The notes below the pieces were generated by a model. That model searched no databases, had not been told where the DNA came from, and was given only the letters and a program-made list of their open reading frames with translations. 64,000 nt of DNA from Chitinophagaceae bacterium. Lineage in GTDB: Bacteria; Bacteroidota; Bacteroidia; Chitinophagales; Chitinophagaceae. The stretch spans positions 248,001-312,000 of the forward strand of contig JADJFD010000004.1 of the NCBI GenBank assembly GCA_016708765.1. Reading direction: 5' to 3'. The position numbers were made by a program, and so were the translations under genes. This document shows, in pieces, positions 28,607-38,500 of this stretch (position 1 is the first letter of the stretch; each line of letters starts with the position of its first letter).

Positions 28607-29395
28607 TTGCCGACATTAATTTGGTATATACTTGCAGGCATCGTTGCATTAAGCATTCTCGCATATTTTGTGCAAGAAAGATTAATATTTAAACCGGAAA
28701 AACTAAAACAGGATTTTCAGTTTAAATACGATGTGCCATTTCGGGAATATTTTTTTGATGTTGAGCCGGGTGTTCGTATCAACGGTCTTCATTTTCATCG
28801 GGAAAACGCAAAAGGTTTAATCCTCTATTTTCATGGCAATACCAGAAGTATAAAAGGCTGGGCCAGATATGCCAAAGATTTCTACCGTTATGATTATGAT
28901 GTGCTGTTGCTGGATTACCGTGGCTTTGGAAAAAGCACTGGCAAACGCAGTGAAAAAGAAATGTTGAATGATATGCAGTTCATCTACAATAAACTAAAAG
29001 AAGAATATGCAGAAGACCATCTGATAGTGTATGGAAGAAGTATGGGAAGTGGTTTTGCAACAAAACTGGCATGTGATAATAATCCCCGTTACCTTATTCT
29101 TGATGCACCCTATTTTAATTTTCTTCGGGTAATTGAAAGATTTCTTCCCATACTTCCGGTAAGAGTAGTTTTACGATTTCATCTGAGAACTGACTTATGG
29201 TTACCAAAAGTAACATGCCATACCTATATCATTCATGGAACAAAAGACTGGCTGATTCCTATCCGTCACAGCGAAGCTTTACAAAAAATCAATCCTAAAA
29301 AAATAACACTGATACGTATACATGGCGGCAGACATAACAACCTGCCAACCTTTGATGAGTACCATAATTTCGTTAGGGATATTTTAAAATATTAA
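28607..29395 (+). CDS. Membrane-anchored alpha/beta hydrolase
   Basis: A 262-residue protein starting at TTG 28607, with one N-terminal helix (LIWYILAGIVALSILAYF). The hydrolase fold shows LILYFHGNTRSIKGW (oxyanion region), VLLLDYRGFGKSTGKRSE, nucleophile elbow YGRSMGSG, HGTKDWLIP (Asp) and HGGRHNNLPTF (His). It belongs to the BEM46-like group of serine hydrolases; substrate unknown. A paralogue with the same layout lies at 30724-31542, beyond the TPR lipoprotein gene, so the three genes may share a role. No ATG is available before the helix, which supports the TTG start. Confidence 0.75.
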   Translation: MPTLIWYILAGIVALSILAYFVQERLIFKPEKLKQDFQFKYDVPFREYFFDVEPGVRINGLHFHRENAKGLILYFHGNTRSIKGWARYAKDFYRYDYDVLLLDYRGFGKSTGKRSEKEMLNDMQFIYNKLKEEYAEDHLIVYGRSMGSGFATKLACDNNPRYLILDAPYFNFLRVIERFLPILPVRVVLRFHLRTDLWLPKVTCHTYIIHGTKDWLIPIRHSEALQKINPKKITLIRIHGGRHNNLPTFDEYHNFVRDILKY

Positions 29396-29492
29396 CGGTA
29401 TTGCCTCTTATTTGTTAATGATTACCCAATTACAGCACTTCCTTATAACATGGACTATAATTTGAAAGTATTATATAAAAAAGGAGGCGTTT

Positions 29493-30641
29493 ATGAAACT
29501 CAAACTTTACATTACAATTCTTTCCGCTTTTAGTTTATTTGCTTTTTCTTGTAAAACAGCCAGTAAACTTTACGAAAAAGGGAACTACGATGAAGCTGTA
29601 GAACTTGCTGCAAAAAAATTGCAGAAGGATCCTAAAGATCCAAAATTATTGGACATCATCAATAACTCTTACAGCTATGCAGTAACCGATCATGAAAGCC
29701 GTATTCACAGCCTGTCACTCAGTACTAATGAAATGAGGTATGAGTCGATGTACAATGAATACCTTTCATTACAGAGAATGTATGATGCCATTTACAAAGT
29801 GCCATCTGTACTGGAAATAGTAAAACCATTTGACTATTCTGAGTACCTGGTTACTTATAGTAAGAAAGCAAGTGAAGTTCGTTATGACAGAGGCATTGCC
29901 TTTATGCAACGTTATACCAAGAAGAGCTATCAGGATGCTTACAGAGAATTTCAGTTAGCACTTAGTTTTGACGCAGGTAACCCTGATGCAACAATTAAAC
30001 TGAATGAAGCATACGAATATGCTGTTACAAATGTGGTCATTCTACCAATGCAACAGCAAGGTGGTTACGTTTATAGTTCGTATAGTGTAGGTGGAAATAA
30101 TTTCGACGACCAGTTAGTTCGGGATCTACAATATAATAGTGGTAATCAGTTTGTAAAATTCTATTCCGCCTGGGATGCAAGAAGTCAGAATGTAAGAATT
30201 GATCAGGAAGTTGATTTAAGAATTGTTACAATGGATATTGGCCGTCAATATGATAACCGTACAACGAGAAAAGTATCAAAAGACATCGTTGTAAAAGAAA
30301 CGGCTTACAAACCAGACTCAGTAGTAAAAGAATATGCAAAGGTAAATGCCAATATTATTACCACAAGAAGAACCATGAATTCTTCTGTACAACTTCAAGT
30401 GAACGTTAGAAACAGTGATGGCAGATGGGTTTGGAACGACAATGTAAATGCAGTGCATAATTGGAGTACCGATTTTGCAACATTTAATGGCTATGAGAGA
30501 GCTTTAAGCGATGCCGATAAGCAAATTGTTAACAGAAGGCATGAGTTTGCACCTACTGAATCAGAAATTATGAGAGTACTGTTGGAGAGTGTTAATAATG
30601 ATGCTCTATACAGAATAAGAAACCATTTCAACAGATACTAA
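29493..30641 (+). CDS. TPR-like lipoprotein
   Basis: A 382-residue protein with a lipobox (FSLFAFSCKTAS, Cys near residue 20). Residues about 22-60 (KLYEKGNYDEAVELAAKKLQ) and 130-170 (YQDAYREFQLALSFDAGN) resemble tetratricopeptide repeats. The second half has beta-rich segments (VVILPMQQQGGYVYSSYS, VDLRIVTMDIGRQYDNRTTR) without a known domain name. It is expected to be anchored in an envelope membrane facing the periplasm. It sits between two similar hydrolase genes. The terminator at 30661 follows. Function unknown. Confidence 0.7.
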   Translation: MKLKLYITILSAFSLFAFSCKTASKLYEKGNYDEAVELAAKKLQKDPKDPKLLDIINNSYSYAVTDHESRIHSLSLSTNEMRYESMYNEYLSLQRMYDAIYKVPSVLEIVKPFDYSEYLVTYSKKASEVRYDRGIAFMQRYTKKSYQDAYREFQLALSFDAGNPDATIKLNEAYEYAVTNVVILPMQQQGGYVYSSYSVGGNNFDDQLVRDLQYNSGNQFVKFYSAWDARSQNVRIDQEVDLRIVTMDIGRQYDNRTTRKVSKDIVVKETAYKPDSVVKEYAKVNANIITTRRTMNSSVQLQVNVRNSDGRWVWNDNVNAVHNWSTDFATFNGYERALSDADKQIVNRRHEFAPTESEIMRVLLESVNNDALYRIRNHFNRY

Positions 30642-30660
30642 GTAATAAAAAAAATAACCA

Positions 30661-30688
30661 AAAGGACATGAGATTCATGTCCTTTTTT
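30661..30688 (+). terminator. Terminator after the TPR lipoprotein
   Basis: The perfect stem AAAGGACATGA / TCATGTCCTTT with loop GAT runs into a stretch of six T (683-688), 20 nt after the stop codon. Confidence 0.85.
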
Positions 30689-30706
30689 ACGTAGAGAACA
30701 GAACCT

Positions 30707-30714
30707 TATCTTTG
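30707..30714 (+). promoter_or_regulatory. -7 box overlapping the hydrolase start region
   Basis: TATCTTTG fits TAnnTTTG exactly and lies only 9 nt before the likely ATG at 30724. Transcription would start almost at the start codon, suggesting a leaderless or very short-leader mRNA. Confidence 0.45.
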
Positions 30715-30723
30715 CACCCTTTT

Positions 30724-31542
30724 ATGATAAACAAAAAAAGTTTACGAAAATTTTGGAAGTGGTTTAAAATTATTACCCTTATCTATATTATGATTGGTGT
30801 AGCTCTATATTTTTTGCAGGACAAATTTATTTTTCATCCCAAAAAACTACCAACAGATTACGAATATAAATTTGAAATTCCTTTTCGCCAGATTGATTTG
30901 GCTGTATCTGATGAAAAGAATATGAGTATTGTACAATTCACCGTTCCTGATTCTGTACGAAAAGGAGTGGTCCTGTATTTCCATGGCAACCGGGAAAACA
31001 TTAATCGCTATGCTCCTTTTGCCAAAAACTTTACGAGAAATAACTATGAAGTTTGGATGATGGATTATCCTGGCTACGGCAAATCCACTGGCAAGAGAAA
31101 GGAAAAAATTTTATATGAAGATGCTTTGACGTTCTACAAGATGGCGATGGGTAAAGTGGCAGCAGACAGTATAATTATTTATGGAAAATCTTTAGGAACA
31201 GGAATAGCTGCACAATTAGCTTCAGTAAGAGATTGTAAAAAACTTATTCTGGAAACACCTTATTATAGTATGGATGCTTTAGCAAAGCACTATTTTTTTA
31301 TTTTTCCAGTAGTACCAATGACCAAATACAGCATTCCTACTCACCAGTATTTCGAATATATTAGTGCTCCAATTTCCATTTTCCATGGTACAAATGACAG
31401 GGTAATTCCTTATAAACATGCCAAAAGGTTGACTTCGCAGAAAAACGGTACCGAACTGATTACTATTGAGAAGGGGCGACATAACAACCTGAATGACTTC
31501 CCTTTATTCCACGAAAAGCTTGATTCTTTGCTTCAACAGTAA
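30724..31542 (+). CDS. Membrane-anchored alpha/beta hydrolase (second paralogue)
   Basis: A 272-residue protein from ATG 30724 (MINKKSLRKFWKWFKIITLI). The frame is open to TTG 30712, but that codon falls inside the -7 box. One N-terminal helix (IITLIYIMIGVALYFL) precedes the hydrolase fold: VVLYFHGNRENINRY, MMDYPGYGKSTGKRKE, the nucleophile elbow YGKSLGTG, HGTNDRVIP with the acid residue, and KGRHNNLNDF with the His. It is clearly related to the hydrolase at 28607-29395, the SxG and HNNL regions being nearly the same. Substrate unknown. Confidence 0.78.
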   Translation: MINKKSLRKFWKWFKIITLIYIMIGVALYFLQDKFIFHPKKLPTDYEYKFEIPFRQIDLAVSDEKNMSIVQFTVPDSVRKGVVLYFHGNRENINRYAPFAKNFTRNNYEVWMMDYPGYGKSTGKRKEKILYEDALTFYKMAMGKVAADSIIIYGKSLGTGIAAQLASVRDCKKLILETPYYSMDALAKHYFFIFPVVPMTKYSIPTHQYFEYISAPISIFHGTNDRVIPYKHAKRLTSQKNGTELITIEKGRHNNLNDFPLFHEKLDSLLQQ

Positions 31543-31545
31543 TTA

Positions 31546-31573
31546 AAACAATACCCCATTTGTGGTATTGTTT
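31546..31573 (+). terminator. Terminator after the second hydrolase
   Basis: The perfect stem AAACAATACC / GGTATTGTTT around CCATTTGT lies right after the stop codon. The T tract is short. Confidence 0.65.
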
Positions 31574-31602
31574 CAGAGTTTACATTTTTTTACATTTACA
31601 GG

Positions 31603-32154
31603 ATGAAAAAGTTGATTCTTATACTTTTACTAGCGAACTGTCATTTACTCAATGCACAAATTGATAGTTCATATCAACTTTTATTGAAAAATATTAGCGA
31701 AGTACAAATGACGGATAGTCTTTTGCTAAATGCTATTGAACTTCAAGCTGAACCTTTGGACACATTCTCAATTAAAAAATGGTTTGCCCTTGCCTTATCA
31801 ACTAACAATACCAACAGGTTAAAAAACAGAAACTATTATCTGACAGGAAAAATAACTTATAATAACAATTTTGACTTACTCGTTGTCGTAGAACAAAAAA
31901 AGAAAGCTGATGTTACCGGAATGCAGGTTGTATATCTTGTAAGTACTAAAAAAAATGGTAGCTATATTTCGTCTTTAGAAGTAGCAGTCGCTGGCACAAA
32001 AAATAACTCTAATTTTAACACTACTTCCCTTTTATACAAAGACAATAAGTTAAAGCTAGATAGAAAATTCGTTGCTAATGACTCCTCTTATGCAGATGTG
32101 AATGTATATAGGATTACAAAAACAGGACGGTTCCTGCTGGCGCCAACATATTAA
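31603..32154 (+). CDS. Small secreted protein of unknown function
   Basis: A 183-residue protein with a signal peptide (MKKLILILLLANCHLLNAQ). The mature part is alpha/beta with Asn/Lys-rich loops and no motif I recognise (DTFSIKKWFALALST, NFDLLVVVEQKKKADV, GMQVVYLVSTKKNGSYISS). It converges on the LD-carboxypeptidase gene with only 3 nt between stop codons. A periplasmic location is inferred from the signal alone. Confidence 0.6.
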   Translation: MKKLILILLLANCHLLNAQIDSSYQLLLKNISEVQMTDSLLLNAIELQAEPLDTFSIKKWFALALSTNNTNRLKNRNYYLTGKITYNNNFDLLVVVEQKKKADVTGMQVVYLVSTKKNGSYISSLEVAVAGTKNNSNFNTTSLLYKDNKLKLDRKFVANDSSYADVNVYRITKTGRFLLAPTY

Positions 32155-32157
32155 ACC

Positions 32158-33066
32158 TTACTCTTCTAATATAACTTTTGACTTTCCAACTTTTAATTTG
32201 TAGCCCACTCCTACTTTCAACGCATAATTTCTGTTAGAATGGCTTACAGGGAAATCAAAACAAACCGGGTAATCATATTCGCTGATTATATCCCTGATGA
32301 TTTCATACACATCTTGCCCAAAAGGTCTTTCAGTATCCTGTGTATCTGTAAACCCGCCAATAATAAGCCCGGCTAATTTTGAAAGCTTGCCACTCCTTTT
32401 CAATTGATGCATCATTCTATCTACATTATATTTCTGCTCACCAACATCTTCTATGAAAAGAATTTTGCCTTTGGTTTTCAAATCTGATTCAGTGCCCACC
32501 AGATGTGCCAGCAATGCTAGATTTCCTCCAACCAATTCTCCGATTGCTTCTCCTTTTTTATTAAATTCATGAGCAGCACAAGCATATTTTATTTTTTTGC
32601 CAACCAAAGCACTTTTTAAAGACAATACAAATTCATTCTTGTAGCCTCCATCATTAAATGCTCCAGACATAGGAGCATGCAATGAAGAAATATAATAATT
32701 GGAAAAAAGATGCGAATGTAAAACTGTAATGTCGCTATAACCAATGATCCATTTGGGATGCTTCCTAAACTTTTTAAAATCAATTTTATCTATTATTCTA
32801 CCCATTCCATAACCGCCTCTTCCACACAAAACTGCTTTTACGTCATCATCATCCATCATCATTTGCAAATCCATTAGCCTTTCCGCATCAGTGCCGGAAA
32901 AGTAGGTTTTAGAATTCCCGCCAACTGTATTCCCAAGTTTTACTTTAAAGCCCCAATCCTTTAGTGTTTTAATGGAAGTTTCTACTTTTTCTAAAGTCAT
33001 GTAACCCGATGGGCAAACGATTCCTATTGTATCTCCTTTCTTTAAGTATGGCGGAATTTTTATCAT
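32158..33066 (-). CDS. Muramoyltetrapeptide (LD-) carboxypeptidase, S66 family
   Basis: A 302-residue enzyme that removes the terminal D-alanine from murein tetrapeptides during peptidoglycan recycling. The start is set at ATG 33066 (MIKIPPYLKKGDTIGIVCPS), the normal family N terminus; the longer open frame to 33249 reads through the intergenic repeat. Landmarks: DDDDVKAVLCGRGGYGMGRI, KWIIGYSDITVLHSHLF with the nucleophile Ser in GYSD, GELVGGNLALLAHLVGTES, ILFIEDVGEQKYNVDRM with the catalytic Glu, and FPVSHSNRNYALKVG with the catalytic His. It is divergent from metG across a repeat-containing spacer. Confidence 0.88.
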   Translation of the reverse strand: MIKIPPYLKKGDTIGIVCPSGYMTLEKVETSIKTLKDWGFKVKLGNTVGGNSKTYFSGTDAERLMDLQMMMDDDDVKAVLCGRGGYGMGRIIDKIDFKKFRKHPKWIIGYSDITVLHSHLFSNYYISSLHAPMSGAFNDGGYKNEFVLSLKSALVGKKIKYACAAHEFNKKGEAIGELVGGNLALLAHLVGTESDLKTKGKILFIEDVGEQKYNVDRMMHQLKRSGKLSKLAGLIIGGFTDTQDTERPFGQDVYEIIRDIISEYDYPVCFDFPVSHSNRNYALKVGVGYKLKVGKSKVILEE

Positions 33067-33109
33067 GCTGTGAATTCTATTTTGGATAAAGTTATCAGAT
33101 TTCATCCAT

Positions 33110-33141
33110 TTTGGGCAATGGCGTCTATTCCGGTATTTTTG
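33110..33141 (+). promoter_or_regulatory. Bacteroidota-type promoter of metG
   Basis: TTTG (33110-33113) and TATTTTTG (33134-33141) match the -33 and -7 boxes with a 20-nt spacer. The predicted transcript begins near 33148, so the repeat at 33164-33220 lies within the metG leader. Confidence 0.6.
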
Positions 33142-33163
33142 CAGACCTATTGCGACGAATATG

Positions 33164-33220
33164 TGCTGAATAGCGATATACAGTACAAGAGTGCGACGCA
33201 AGGGACGATCATAGTAGTAC
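33164..33220 (-). repeat. 60-bp dispersed repeat, copy 3 (between LD-carboxypeptidase and metG)
   Basis: Reverse orientation relative to copies 1 and 2. Read on the minus strand it is GTACTACTATGATCGTCCCT then TGCGTCGCACTCTTGTAC and CGCTATTCAGCA. It starts 20 nt upstream of the metG ATG and is upstream of the divergent carboxypeptidase gene in that gene's own orientation. Confidence 0.75.
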
Positions 33221-33240
33221 AAAAGCTGATAACAAAAAAA

Positions 33241-35394
33241 ATGAATCAACCTAAACGATATTTAATTACTTCTGCCCTACCCTATGCTAACGGATTAAAA
33301 CATGTTGGCCATTTAGCTGGGGCATATCTTCCTGCTGATATTTATGCCCGTTACCTACGGGCACAAAAAAGGGATGTTGTATTTGTTTGTGGTAGTGATG
33401 AACATGGAACTGCTATTCCCATTCAGGCAAAGAAGGAAGGCACAACAGCTCAGGCAATTATAGACAAATATCATGTTGCCATGAAGCAGGATTTTGAAGA
33501 GCTAGGGATGAGTTGGGACATTTATCATCGAACTAGTTCCCCACTCCATCATGAAACTGCTAAAGAGTTTTTTACAAAGTTGAATGATGCTGGTGAATTA
33601 GAAATTAAAGAAACAGAACAATATTTTGATGAAGAAGCAAATTCTTTTCTTGCCGATCGTTTTATAAAAGGAACTTGCCCAAATTGCAAAAGCGATAGAG
33701 CTTTTGGCGATCAATGTGAGACTTGTGGAAGAACACTGAGTCCGGATGAATTGATAAATCCTGTAAGTACATTAAGTGGCAAAACACCTATTAAGAAAAA
33801 AACATCGCATTGGTATTTGCCATTGGGAAAACATGAACAATTTTTGAGAGACTGGATTCTTAAAGAACATAAAGATGATTGGCGGACAACTGTTATTGGT
33901 CAATGTAAAGGATGGATAGACGGCGGATTACAATCAAGGGCTGTAACAAGAGATTTAGATTGGGGAGTAAAAGTACCGACCTCCCCAAACCCCTCCGAAG
34001 GAGGGGCTTCCGAAGCCGCAGTTAATGGAAAGGTTTTATATGTTTGGTTTGATGCGCCGATTGGTTATATCAGTGCAACAAAGCAATGGGCAATTGATAA
34101 CGCCAAAGATTGGAAACCTTATTGGGAAGATAAGGACACTAAGCTTGTTCATTTTGTTGGAAAAGATAATATCGTTTTTCATTGCATCATCTTTCCGATT
34201 ATGCTAAAGCTGCATGGAAATATTTTACCGGATAATGTTCCAGCCAATGAATTCTTAAATCTGGAAGGCGATAAAATGAGTACCAGCCGCAACTGGAAGC
34301 TGGAGATGAGAGATTATATTAACGACTTTGTAAAAAAAGAAAACGGTGGCGGGCAATGTGTAGATATGCTCCGCTATTATCTTACTCAGATAGCACCTGA
34401 AACAAAGGACAGTGAATTTATGTGGAAAGGATTTCAGGATGCTGTGAACAGTGAACTTGTTTCAATTTTTGGCAACTTCATTAATAGAACATGGGTGCTA
34501 ATGCATAAGTTATGCAGCGGAAAAGTTCCTGTATTGCATAGTGATGTATTGGATGATAATGACAAGTTTCTAATTGCAGAAATAGAAAAGGCAAAAACAA
34601 CTGTTGAAGAATTACTGGAGCAATATAAATTTAGAGAAGCATTGTTTGAAGTGATTGAATTGAGCCGAAAGGGCAATCAATACATGCAGAAAAAAGAACC
34701 ATGGATTGTTGCCAAACAAGCCTCCCCAAACCCCTCCGAAGGAGGAGCTTCCGATGCACAAAAAAGTATTGACAACACCATGCATTTGTGTTTACAGCTT
34801 TCTGCTAATCTTGCTATTCTCATTAATCCATTTTTGCCGAACACCGCAAAAACTATGTTGAGCATGATGAAAGTAGTGGAGAAAATGCTGGACTGGGAAA
34901 ATGCGGGAAAACTAAAACTACTAAGCGTTGGCTATAGCCTGCGGGAACCACAATTATTATTTAGAAAAATTGAAGACACAGAAATAGCTGAACAAGTAGA
35001 AAAACTAAAAGCAGGTTTGAAAGAATCTACAGCTGCTGCAAAAGAAAACAAACCACAACAATCGAAACAAATGATACAATTTGATGATTTTGCCAAACTG
35101 GAATTAAAAGCAGGAACGATTACAGCCTGCGAAAAAGTAGAAAAAGCAGACAAGCTATTAAAACTTGAAGTTGATATTGGCACAGAAAAAAGAACTATTG
35201 TTTCTGGCATTGCTCAACATTATAGTGCCGACGAAATGATTGGCAAACAGGTTGTGGTTGTTACAAATCTTGCACCAAGAAAAATGAAAGGCATAGAAAG
35301 TCAAGGGATGATATTGACGGCAGAAGATAGCGACGGCAAACTGCAATTATTAAAACCAGAAAATCCAGTTTCGCCCGGCTCAAATGTTAGTTAA
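33241..35394 (+). CDS. metG: Methionyl-tRNA synthetase with C-terminal tRNA-binding domain
   Basis: A 717-residue class I synthetase charging tRNA-Met. The start is set at ATG 33241 (MNQPKRYLITSALPYANG), the usual family N terminus. Catalytic landmarks: HVGHLAGAYLPADIYARY (HIGH motif as HVGH), a knuckle with CPNCKSDRAF and CETCG cysteines, WFDAPIGYISATK and the KMSKS-loop GDKMSTSRNWKLEM. The C-terminal 110 residues are an EMAP/Trbp111-like tRNA-binding domain (FAKLELKAGTITACEKVEKA ... IVSGIAQHY). Two in-frame copies of a palindromic element insert SPNPSEGGAS peptides at residues about 247-257 and 493-505, both at places where the family has variable loops. A strong terminator follows. Confidence 0.95.
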   Translation: MNQPKRYLITSALPYANGLKHVGHLAGAYLPADIYARYLRAQKRDVVFVCGSDEHGTAIPIQAKKEGTTAQAIIDKYHVAMKQDFEELGMSWDIYHRTSSPLHHETAKEFFTKLNDAGELEIKETEQYFDEEANSFLADRFIKGTCPNCKSDRAFGDQCETCGRTLSPDELINPVSTLSGKTPIKKKTSHWYLPLGKHEQFLRDWILKEHKDDWRTTVIGQCKGWIDGGLQSRAVTRDLDWGVKVPTSPNPSEGGASEAAVNGKVLYVWFDAPIGYISATKQWAIDNAKDWKPYWEDKDTKLVHFVGKDNIVFHCIIFPIMLKLHGNILPDNVPANEFLNLEGDKMSTSRNWKLEMRDYINDFVKKENGGGQCVDMLRYYLTQIAPETKDSEFMWKGFQDAVNSELVSIFGNFINRTWVLMHKLCSGKVPVLHSDVLDDNDKFLIAEIEKAKTTVEELLEQYKFREALFEVIELSRKGNQYMQKKEPWIVAKQASPNPSEGGASDAQKSIDNTMHLCLQLSANLAILINPFLPNTAKTMLSMMKVVEKMLDWENAGKLKLLSVGYSLREPQLLFRKIEDTEIAEQVEKLKAGLKESTAAAKENKPQQSKQMIQFDDFAKLELKAGTITACEKVEKADKLLKLEVDIGTEKRTIVSGIAQHYSADEMIGKQVVVVTNLAPRKMKGIESQGMILTAEDSDGKLQLLKPENPVSPGSNVS
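33979..34014 (+). repeat. In-frame palindromic element 1 in metG
   Basis: CCTCCCCAAACCCCTCCGAA then GGAGGGGCTTCC contains the palindrome CCCCTCC-GA-AGGAGGGG with an upstream CCCCAAA tail. In the metG frame it encodes TSPNPSEGGASE, just before the conserved GKVLYVWFDAP segment. Confidence 0.85.
34718..34756 (+). repeat. In-frame palindromic element 2 in metG
   Basis: A nearly identical second copy (GCCTCCCCAAACCCCTCCGA then AGGAGGAGCTTCC) encodes QASPNPSEGGASD in the anticodon-binding region. Orientation and reading phase are the same as in copy 1, differing by one base in the right arm. Confidence 0.85.
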
Positions 35395-35408
35395 GCGATA
35401 AACTTTTG

Positions 35409-35446
35409 AAAAATCCCGTATCTACTAAGGTGATACGGGATTTTTC
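35409..35446 (+). terminator. Terminator after metG
   Basis: A perfect 14-bp stem (AAAAATCCCGTATC / GATACGGGATTTTT) with loop TACTAAGGT, 15 nt after the metG stop. Confidence 0.88.
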
Positions 35447-35503
35447 GTTTTATAGCTCATTGATTTTCAGTAAATTCACATTTACTAAATTTCATTCCGC
35501 ACC

Positions 35504-38500
35504 TTGGCTGCAAAACCAACAAGAAGAAAATTTTTAAAGATTTCGGCTATCATTGCTGGAATAATAATTGTATTGCTACTAGGATTTCATTTCTGGTTTA
35601 AAGCACATGCCAAACAAATGCTGGAAGACCTTGTTGAATCCAAATCGAATGGAAAACTGAAAATGAAAGTGGGCAAATTAAAGTTTAGCTACTTCAGCAG
35701 GAATATGGAGCTAGATAATGTTTCCTTTTACAACACAGACACCATCAATGTTAACACCACTTATCGTTTCGATGTAAAAAAAATAAAGCTGAAAGTAAAA
35801 AGCCTGATAGGTGTAATTTTTCAAGATCGCTTTCTTATTGATACACTTACACTGCATGATCCAGACATACAGGTTACAAGGTTAAAAAGAAATGAGAAAA
35901 CCGATAGAATAAAAGCAAGTGACCTTTCTATTCCTGAAGAGATGGGAAAAATTTACAAATCGATACAAGATGCCTTAAATGTACTTAAAGTATCGAAATT
36001 CAGTATCCAAAATGGAAAATTGACACTAAATAATAGAATTCGACCCAACCAACAACCTGTTACATTCAGTAATCTAGATTTTCATATCGATAATTTTTTA
36101 ATTGGCAGTACTACAAATACTCATAAAGAAAAAATTCTATTTAGCGATAATGTTACGTTGAGTTCGCATCATCAGGACATTGAATTACCCGACAGCAGAC
36201 ACAGACTTAGTTTTAAAGATTTCAGAATTAATTTAAAAAAGCGATTAGTAGAATTTGATAGTTGTACGATTGCGGCTACCCGTACCGATAGTGCAACTTC
36301 TGCCTTTTCTGTATTTTTTGATAAACTGTTATTGACCAATATTGACTTTGATACACTTTACAAAGCCGAAGTAATAAAAGCAGATTCGGTGTATTGTGTT
36401 AATCCTAAATTCACCCTCACTGTAGAAATTGCAAAAAAGAAAGGAACCGGAAAGTCGCCCCCAAAACTTGAAAATATCATTAAACAACTAACTGGCGACC
36501 TAATACTAGATAATGTTGTTGTAAGCAATGCTGATTTCAATATTGAAACAGTAAGAGATGGGATACCGAATTCCTTTACGTTTTCAAATAACAATTTTGA
36601 GATGCAGGGCCTAACTATTGATCAGAAGGCAGCTAAGCCATTGAAAGTAAATCGCTTTGCAATGGCTATTCGCAATTATGAAAATTTTATAAAAGACAGC
36701 ACTTACAGTATAAAATTTGACAGTGTTATTTTTAAAGATGATCGAATTTCGCTGAGCAATTTTTTATTTGAAAAATTGAATAACGGAAAAACAATCAATT
36801 CTTTCAGTATTCCGCAATTTTATCTTGGAGGTTTATCCTGGGATGACCTGGTTTTTGAAAGAAAATTAAAAGCAGATCAAGCCACTATGTTTTATCCCAA
36901 TATTATTTACACTGTAAACCCTTATAAGAGAAAATCCGGTCAGCAAAATATTTTTCAATCACTGGGTGCAGTAAATGAATTTATGGATCTTAATTTTCTT
37001 GAAGTGATAGATGGCAATATAGATCTTACCATTAAAAAGAATTTACGGTTAAAACTATACAGAGCCAATCTGTCAATAGAAAGTAACTCTCTCCTATCCT
37101 CCAAAAAAATTGCAGCAATAAAAAATTCTTTAACATCCATAAATTTTGAGAAAGGGAAATTAACTGCCGGCAATCTTGATATCCAATTAGCTGGGCTTCG
37201 CTATATCGGCCATAGCGGTCATTTTGTTGCTGCAAATATTTCAGTAAATGACAATAAGAAGAACCATGCATTTTCAATTCAGGATGTGGAAGTAAATAAA
37301 ATGATAGTAAACGAATCAAACGGAAACATTGATGCAAATGGAATAAGCTGGAAAAGAGGAACTGTAGGCTTCGATATAGCAAACTATAATAAAGGATCAA
37401 CCCAATCTTTTATTCTATTAAAAAACATTGCCGGAGAAAACACAAACATCAATATTACTAAAGGTGATTTAAAAATTCTTACGGCGGTTGATAAAATCTC
37501 TTTAGATAAACTGGAAAGCTTGCCAGGTAAAGCAATAGTACTTGAAGGGCTTAATTTGTTTGGCACAGATCTAAAAGCTAAAAACAATACGATGATGCTT
37601 TCTGTAGCCAACTATCAGGTTTCAGACCATAATACATCAATTTTTAAACAGACAAATTTTAGCAGCAATACTGGAAAAACGGAGGTCAACTTTTCAACTT
37701 CCTATATGCAATTAGTGCCGCATATACGACAGTTACTGGATGGTGAAATTATTCTTGACAATGTAGCCCTCGAAAAGCCAATAATAAAAGCTCATCTTGG
37801 CTCTACGGTGGGATCTGAAAAAAAGATATCCCTAAAATAATGATCAGCTCATTAAAAATGAATCAGCCACAAATAGATTTCTCTATTAACGATTCTACTA
37901 AAACTTCATTTAGTTGGAATGGAAGTTTAAATCCATCTGCATTTCTTGAAATAAAAGAAATAAACAGTACCCAGACAACACACAGCAAAACGACCATTAG
38001 AGAATCCCGTTTTCATCTATCCAATTTTGAGTTTAGTTCAAACGGAAAAATATTTTCTTCGAAAAATGGAAATATTATTGCATCCCTTAAAAATGTTGAG
38101 CTGAAAGCTGAAAAAGGTCAAACTATAGAGTGGAATGGCTTCCTTGAAAACTTGGTTGCTAAAAACTTTATTGCCGATAGTATTAATAAATATAAAGGCA
38201 CTCTAATTTTAAACAGCGCAGATATAAACAATCTGAATCTTAGCTCAGCAACAGTAACAGATTTTAAAAAACTAATAGCAACAAACAAAGATTTCAAAAT
38301 CAGAAATTTTTCAGGCAACTACAAAGATTCTATAACGATAATAAAATGGGCAAATGCAGGATTCAGCCGTATAGGTAACAACTTTTCGTTAGATTCATTT
38401 TCTTACAACCCCGCAATAACAAGAGACTCTTTTCTGGCACAACAAAATTTTCAAAAAGATTATATAACATTCAAAACTGGTGCTGTTAGTATTCAAAACT

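Noticed and set aside
33070..33240. 57-residue N-terminal extension of MetG, and the 61-residue extension of the divergent LD-carboxypeptidase
   Set aside because: Both read through the intergenic promoter and repeat; the conserved protein starts are at 33241 and 33066.
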